Below, piece after piece: positions 61,496-64,000 of a stretch of DNA of 64,000 nt. Under the pieces are notes generated by a model. The model ran no database searches and was not told the DNA's origin. It saw nothing but the letters and a program-made list of their open reading frames with translations. Numbering within the stretch: position 1 is the stretch's first letter; each line of letters opens with the position of its first letter. Origin of the DNA: Oscheius onirici (taxonomy: Eukaryota; Nematoda; Chromadorea; Rhabditida; Rhabditidae); the NCBI GenBank assembly GCA_932521025.1, contig OW051468.1:5332064-5396063 (forward strand), read 5' to 3'. The translations under genes were made by a program, and so were the position numbers.

Positions 61496-62990
61496 AATTT
61501 ACTACAAAAAAAAACTAGAATACACAAAAGAGGATCGTTCACACCAAAAAAAAATAAGGGAAAAGTCTAGACAAACAAGAGATCCGAGGTAAAAACCAGT
61601 CCAGCAGGGAAATACCGGGGCAAACCTATGTTAGAACCGAACTCTGTAGAAAGTTCTGGAAAACTTCGAAGAAATATGGGGAAAGCTTGATAAATTGTGG
61701 TATTGTTTTAAAACTCGACTTGTCAAGACTTGTCAAAGTTTAAAGATCTCGTCAGACTAGGCAGAGTCATTGTACACTTCGCTTCTCCCACGGACGACAG
61801 GCTTCAACTTCTCTCCAAAAAGTTCAGGTTATTTTTCTTCACAGCAAATATTGCTAATCATGAAGCATACAATAGCGCGACATCTGTTTTGCGAACTTTT
61901 GCATTCGGTGAGAGAGTCTGCAATAATGACATGCTGGTCTGTGAATCCGCCACAACTAGCAACCATTGTCAAAGATGGTGTCATGCTCGTTTTTCCTAGG
62001 TTCCGAAGCAATTCCTTGAATCCACAGCGGTGTTTGGTATAGTTCTTGGATGGCTTTCGGTTCCGTTTAAGGGAAAACTGATAGTGCTCTCTGGCAGCGC
62101 GCTTTCTGCTGAAGAACGGAACTTCTTGACATTTTCTGTTCCTAGACCAAAATTGAGCTTTATCTTGTTTTTCTTGCTTTCTCCTGGTTTTCAGTCTCCG
62201 ACCGCTTCGTCTGGAACCCCTGGGACAAATGATAGCTGTGCACCCCTCAGTTTTCCCACTCAAACGAGAGATGAACCGTGGTTCCAGCACCCTGAAGAGC
62301 TAGCCATCAATCCGTGTCTTTTGTGTACGGTCAGTCAACTTTTGTTGTTTGGCTACAGGCATAAAAGCCCTGTATGCTGCCTTCTGTCCTGCTCTAATTT
62401 CACTAGTTTCTCTATCTCCATGTCCATATGATCAGTTACACTTCCCCGCGCAGTTTTCGTTGTATTCAGTAATTCTGTAATTGCGCGAAACCCTATTCTC
62501 CATTACCCCTTTCTTGTTTCACCTCTACCTTCCAATCGATTTGTTTCTTCCCACTTCTATGTACGTAGTCATATGTCTTCTACGAGCGTTTTCACCGTAC
62601 TCTTATAGCTTTATTCCCATTTCACCCTAACAATAAGCCATTGCCCTGATTCTGCTCCATTTCTATTCTTTGGTCTCATCTTGTTTTCCTGCTTCCCCGT
62701 CACTACTGTTCCTGTTCTCCTGCTATCTTGCCATCATTTGTTTGAGTTCTGTTCCAAATGCTCTCCTCATATACATAGGCGTTCTGCATAGTTTTACCCT
62801 TCTTTTTCTCAACTTTCTCGCATCTGCTGAACGAACCATGATTTACCCGTCTCTACACGTAGACTTTGTTCAAAAAAGCTTCTTCTAGCTTCCGTAGGTG
62901 TGTCTCTTTTGCATATTCTGTGTTTTCCGTTGCCTGGATGCAGCGAGCCTTTCGACGCGTTCCGTTGTTTAGTCGTCTTTTCTCCCCTTG
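61496..62990. other. Intergenic; no supported gene
   Basis: Open stretches on both strands (for example 61829-62290) lack protein-like composition. A pyrimidine-rich tract spans about 62500-62830. It should include the promoter of the SAXO gene. Confidence 0.45.
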
Positions 62991-64000
62991 ATGACCAGCC
63001 AGAACGAAGAAAAGTGTATATGCCAGATTTGTCAATGCGGGTGAGTCTGCTTCTCCTTACTCTCGAGCTCCCATTAGTCAGCACAAATGTGGGCACGTGG
63101 ACGAGAAATGGGCAACAAAGGGAGGCATTGACGGCAACACCGAGTACAATGCACAGTATCCGGCCAAAGCTGGAGAAAGGTCTGCCTTTTTTAGTTTCGG
63201 AACTGAAGGGATTCAGGTCTCGCGCTATACGACCAGCTCAGACCGTTCTCCAATCTGGAGATTTCAACGGAGTGACAACACACAAGGTAGACTACGGCGA
63301 GAAACAAGCAGAGAAACAGCTGGCTTTTCGTCCTTCTACTACCGTAATCCAGAGTGGCGATTTTGACGGAACTACTACTCAGAAAGTGGACTACAATAGG
63401 AAAAGAGTAAGAGAGTAAAAGTGATAACAAGATCTATGTGTTCAAGGGAGAGAGACAGGCAGCATTTCGACCGCCAGTTACTGTTGTCCAGGGTGGAGCG
63501 TTCAATGGAGAGACAACGCAAAAATCGGACTTTGGCCGGAAGCAGGTTGGTTATAGAAGATGGAGGGAGACAGTTTCTTCAGGCTGAGAAACAAGTAGCT
63601 TTCCGTCCTCCGACTACAGTAATACAAAGCGGAGATTTCGACGGAGTTACTACTCATAAGGCTGATTACGAGAGGAAGCAGGCTGAGAGACAGGGCCTCA
63701 TTCGACCGCCAGTTACAGTGCTTCAAAGTGGCGAGTTTGCTGGTAACACTACGCATAAGAGTGATTACGGTAGAAAACTGGTGTGGGAAAGATCAAAATT
63801 GCTAATACTGTTGTTTTAGGCTGAGAGACAGGCAGCTTTCCGACCCCCGACTACGGTAATCCAGAGCGGAGACTTTGATGGGACGACTACCCAAAAAGCC
63901 GATTTTTACAGGAAAGAGGTACCAGTCGGATTTTACTCTGGACTTTACATCAACTCGTATATTATCAAGATACGGTTGTCAATTTCGATACGCAGCCTTG
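62991..64000 (+). CDS. SAXO-type axonemal microtubule protein (3' partial)
   Basis: Stabiliser of axonemal microtubules family: proteins lining ciliary or centriolar microtubules. Exons 62991-63040, 63078-63179, 63217-63406, 63447-63545, 63583-63780, 63820-63918, then an intron running to the window end. The N terminus has the family signature CxCQICQCGQHKCGH, then EYNAQYP. Six 33-residue repeats follow with consensus FRPPTTVIQSGDFDGTTTHK plus DYxRKxAERQ. Exons 4 and 6 are exactly one repeat (99 nt) and exon 5 is two (198 nt), all phase 0. Nematode sperm lack axonemes, so sensory cilia are the likely site; this is inference. The start is the Met 8 codons before the first signature cysteine. 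Confidence 0.9.

Overview
This window is nuclear DNA of a nematode. The evidence is a cuticle collagen with the nematode-specific N-terminal domain, a FOXO locus laid out like C. elegans daf-16, and a FER-1-type ferlin. The species cannot be named from the sequence. Genes are spliced by very small introns (most 33-45 nt, GT-AG), and AATAAA signals often lie within 20 nt of the stop. Exon boundaries were read by eye from frame, splice signals and family conservation. All spliced models below were checked for phase.

Layout. 1.7-4.5 kb (+): an anosmin-1/KAL-1 homologue. 4.7-5.7 kb (-): two small membrane-protein genes. 7.9-19.3 kb (-): a daf-16/FOXO locus with several alternative starts and two mutually exclusive exon sets for the first half of the forkhead domain. 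19.6-21.8 kb (+): a small unrecognised gene and F-box-like gene A. 22.9-27.8 kb (+): two tandem paralogues of an unrecognised zinc-finger protein family; a degenerate, internally deleted mariner-like element sits at the 3' end of the first. 27.9-29.0 kb (-): a NUDT18-type Nudix hydrolase. 30.3 kb (+): an orphan ORF. 30.8-33.4 kb (-): a cuticle collagen with a TA-flanked foldback element in its one large intron. 33.9-35.3 kb (+): F-box-like gene B. 36.0-39.0 kb (+): a mitochondrial-type glycerol-3-phosphate acyltransferase. 39.3-41.3 kb (+): a nicotinic receptor alpha-type subunit, followed at 104 bp by a coiled-coil gene. 42.5-49.2 kb (+): the ferlin. 49.4-50.7 kb (-): F-box-like gene C. 51.5-53.7 kb (+): an SLC7 amino-acid transporter. 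53.8-55.9 kb (-): a fukutin/LicD-like Golgi protein. 55.4-58.5 kb: a repeat-rich stretch with fragments of a zinc-finger gene and of a Cys-loop receptor. 58.7-60.9 kb (-): trimethylguanosine synthase TGS1. 61.1-61.5 kb: a second kind of foldback element. 63.0 kb to the end (+): a SAXO-type axonemal microtubule protein that runs off the window.

Most genes are unrelated housekeeping, developmental or neuronal genes. Local duplication is visible in the zinc-finger pair, and three F-box-like genes lie within 30 kb. The most unusual content is the zinc-finger family, which carries repeated SUMO-type motifs and, in one copy, a 54-nt exon with an in-frame stop. The alternative-promoter structure of the FOXO locus is the next most interesting.
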